Origin: Brevundimonas sp.
Lineage (GTDB): Bacteria; Pseudomonadota; Alphaproteobacteria; Caulobacterales; Caulobacteraceae
Direction of reading: 5' to 3'
Assembly (NCBI RefSeq): GCF_016742135.1
Contig: NZ_JACVCG010000002.1
Span: forward strand, 496,001-560,000
DNA: 64,000 nucleotides
How positions within the stretch are numbered: the first letter of the stretch is position 1; each line of letters starts with the position of its first letter. The notes under the pieces are model-generated. The model saw only the letters and a list, made by a program, of their open reading frames with translations, was not told the DNA's origin and did not search any database. The position numbers and the translations under genes were made by a program. Shown in pieces: positions 62,807-64,000 of this stretch.

Positions 62807-64000
62807 TTGACCGATCCCCACGCCCCCACTGACGTCGTCACGCGCTTTGCTCCCTCTCCCACGGGATACCTGCATATTGGGGGTGCAAGAACGGCGCTTT
62901 TCAACTGGCTTTTTGCGCGTCACCATGGCGGACGCTTCCTGATCCGGGTCGAGGACACCGACCGCGAGCGCTCGACCGAGGCGGCGGTGAAGGCGATTTT
63001 CGACGGGCTGGACTGGCTGGGCCTGACCGCCGACGCCTCGCCCGTCTTTCAGCACGCCCGCGCCGACCGCCACCGCGAGGTTGTCGAGGTTCTGGTAGAG
63101 ACTGGCCATGCCTATCGCGACTGGACCTCTACCGAAGAGACCGGTCGCCTGCGCGACGAGGCCAAGGCCGAAAAGCGCGCCTTTGTCTCGCCCTGGCGTG
63201 ATCGCGACCCGTCCGAAGGCGACCCGGACCAGCCGCATGTAGTCCGTTTTCGGCGTCCGCTGGGTCAAAGCGTGGAGATCGCGGACGCCGTTCAGGGCAC
63301 GGTTCGCTGGCGTGCCGAGGATCTGGACGACCTCGTCCTGCTGCGTTCTGACGGAAATCCGACCTATAATCTGGCGGTTGTTGCCGACGACCATGACATG
63401 GGCGTGACCCATGTGATCCGGGGGGATGACCATCTGAACAATGCCGCGCGTCAGGCCCTGATCTATGACGCCCTCGGCTGGACCCGCCCGGTGTTCGCTC
63501 ACATCCCCCTGATCCACGGCCCCGATGGCGCCAAACTGTCCAAGCGCCACGGCGCCCAGGCGGTGCACGAATATGCCGACATGGGCTACCTCCCTGAGGC
63601 CATGCGCAACTATCTGGCCCGCCTCGGCTGGGCCCATGGCGACGACGAGCTGTTCGATGACGCACAAGCAATTGAATGGTTTACGCTTTCCGGGATCAAC
63701 AAGGCTCCGGCACGGCTGGACTTCGCCAAGCTGGCGCACGTCAATGCCCACTGGATCCGGCAGGCAGATGTCACCCGCTTGGTCGATCTGGTGGCGCGGG
63801 CCGAGGATGAGAAGGCCGCCCTCGTCAGGGTCATTCCGCATATCCAGGACCGGGCCACGACCCTGATTGAACTGCGCGACCAGGCGGCCTTCGCGCTCGC
63901 CCGCCGCCCGATCCGCATTTCGGAAAAGGCGGCCGGTCAGCTGACGCCCGAGGCGACCGAACGTCTCGCGAGGCTAATCCCCGGGCTGCGCGATCAGGTT
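62807..64000 (+). CDS. gltX: Glutamyl-tRNA synthetase (C-terminus outside window)
   Basis: The first 398 codons are present and the frame runs off the window edge; full length is about 470. The start appears to be TTG at 62807, giving (M)TDPHAPTDVVTRFAPSPT. The HIGH motif is PSPTGYLHIGGARTAL, RVEDTDRERST follows, and the KMSKS loop is GAKLSKRHGAQ. The comEC frame opens only 11 bases away on the other strand, so the gltX promoter probably lies inside the comEC 5' end. Confidence 0.95.
   Translation, partial: MTDPHAPTDVVTRFAPSPTGYLHIGGARTALFNWLFARHHGGRFLIRVEDTDRERSTEAAVKAIFDGLDWLGLTADASPVFQHARADRHREVVEVLVETGHAYRDWTSTEETGRLRDEAKAEKRAFVSPWRDRDPSEGDPDQPHVVRFRRPLGQSVEIADAVQGTVRWRAEDLDDLVLLRSDGNPTYNLAVVADDHDMGVTHVIRGDDHLNNAARQALIYDALGWTRPVFAHIPLIHGPDGAKLSKRHGAQAVHEYADMGYLPEAMRNYLARLGWAHGDDELFDDAQAIEWFTLSGINKAPARLDFAKLAHVNAHWIRQADVTRLVDLVARAEDEKAALVRVIPHIQDRATTLIELRDQAAFALARRPIRISEKAAGQLTPEATERLARLIPGLRDQV

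Overview
The window looks like a vertically inherited chromosome segment of a high-GC alphaproteobacterium of the Caulobacterales, most likely Brevundimonas or a close relative. The evidence is: roughly two-thirds G+C by eye; an HdaA-type DnaA regulator beside ppk1; an RNase E ending in a GWW motif; LexA boxes of the alphaproteobacterial GTTC-N7-GTTC type; an NDUFA12-type complex I subunit; and an IscR-controlled suf cluster. The genus is an inference. No phage, plasmid, CRISPR array or classical insertion sequence is visible.

Layout. 1-5477: Fe-S assembly operon on the minus strand (iscR, cysteine desulfurase, sufB, [GIY-YIG cassette], a small Cys-motif protein, sufC, sufD), with an IscR-like operator over its promoter. 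5523-13140: hydrolase, NDH-2-like dehydrogenase, NamZ-like/DOMON-like pair, tyrS, bcp, and an M23 peptidase/bactofilin pair. 13145-18094: prfB with programmed frameshift, PBP1A and a cell-wall amidase. 18095-26143: structured leader and rne, M48 protease, DsbA-like protein, thiGS, a bacterial sodium channel, aroQ. 26171-31514: accBC, aat, DUF2155, NDUFA12, two secreted pentapeptide-repeat proteins. 31537-43456: aspS, a TonB receptor/PepSY cassette, hdaA-ppk1-ppx, a VOC protein, rnd. 43537-48164: purM, M28 peptidase, purN, a low-GC island with a broken lipoprotein gene and a repeat block, ndk. 48303-53583: ABC-F, DUF2164, tRNA-Leu(UAG), pyrG-secG-tpiA. 53707-64000: PpiD-like chaperone, trpE, trpGDC, lexA with two LexA boxes, comEC, and the start of gltX.

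The most unusual object is a cassette of about 0.69 kb inside the suf operon (about 1606-2299). It encodes a small GIY-YIG nuclease between two inverted pairs of a palindromic repeat. Its outermost repeats form perfect 32-bp terminal inverted repeats. sufB reads into the cassette and ends in nine codons, of which seven differ synonymously (with rare codons) from a second in-frame copy of the same nine-residue tail on the far side of the cassette. That far copy ends in a TGA overlapping the GTG start of the next gene, as a native operon junction would. The simplest reading is a homing-type element that inserted near the sufB 3' end and supplied a recoded replacement tail, leaving the original tail as a relic.

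Most other genes are housekeeping genes in tight, often 4-bp-overlapping operons. Start sites were chosen from Shine-Dalgarno spacing, overlaps and family length. Several use GTG or TTG, and aat may use a non-standard CTG.
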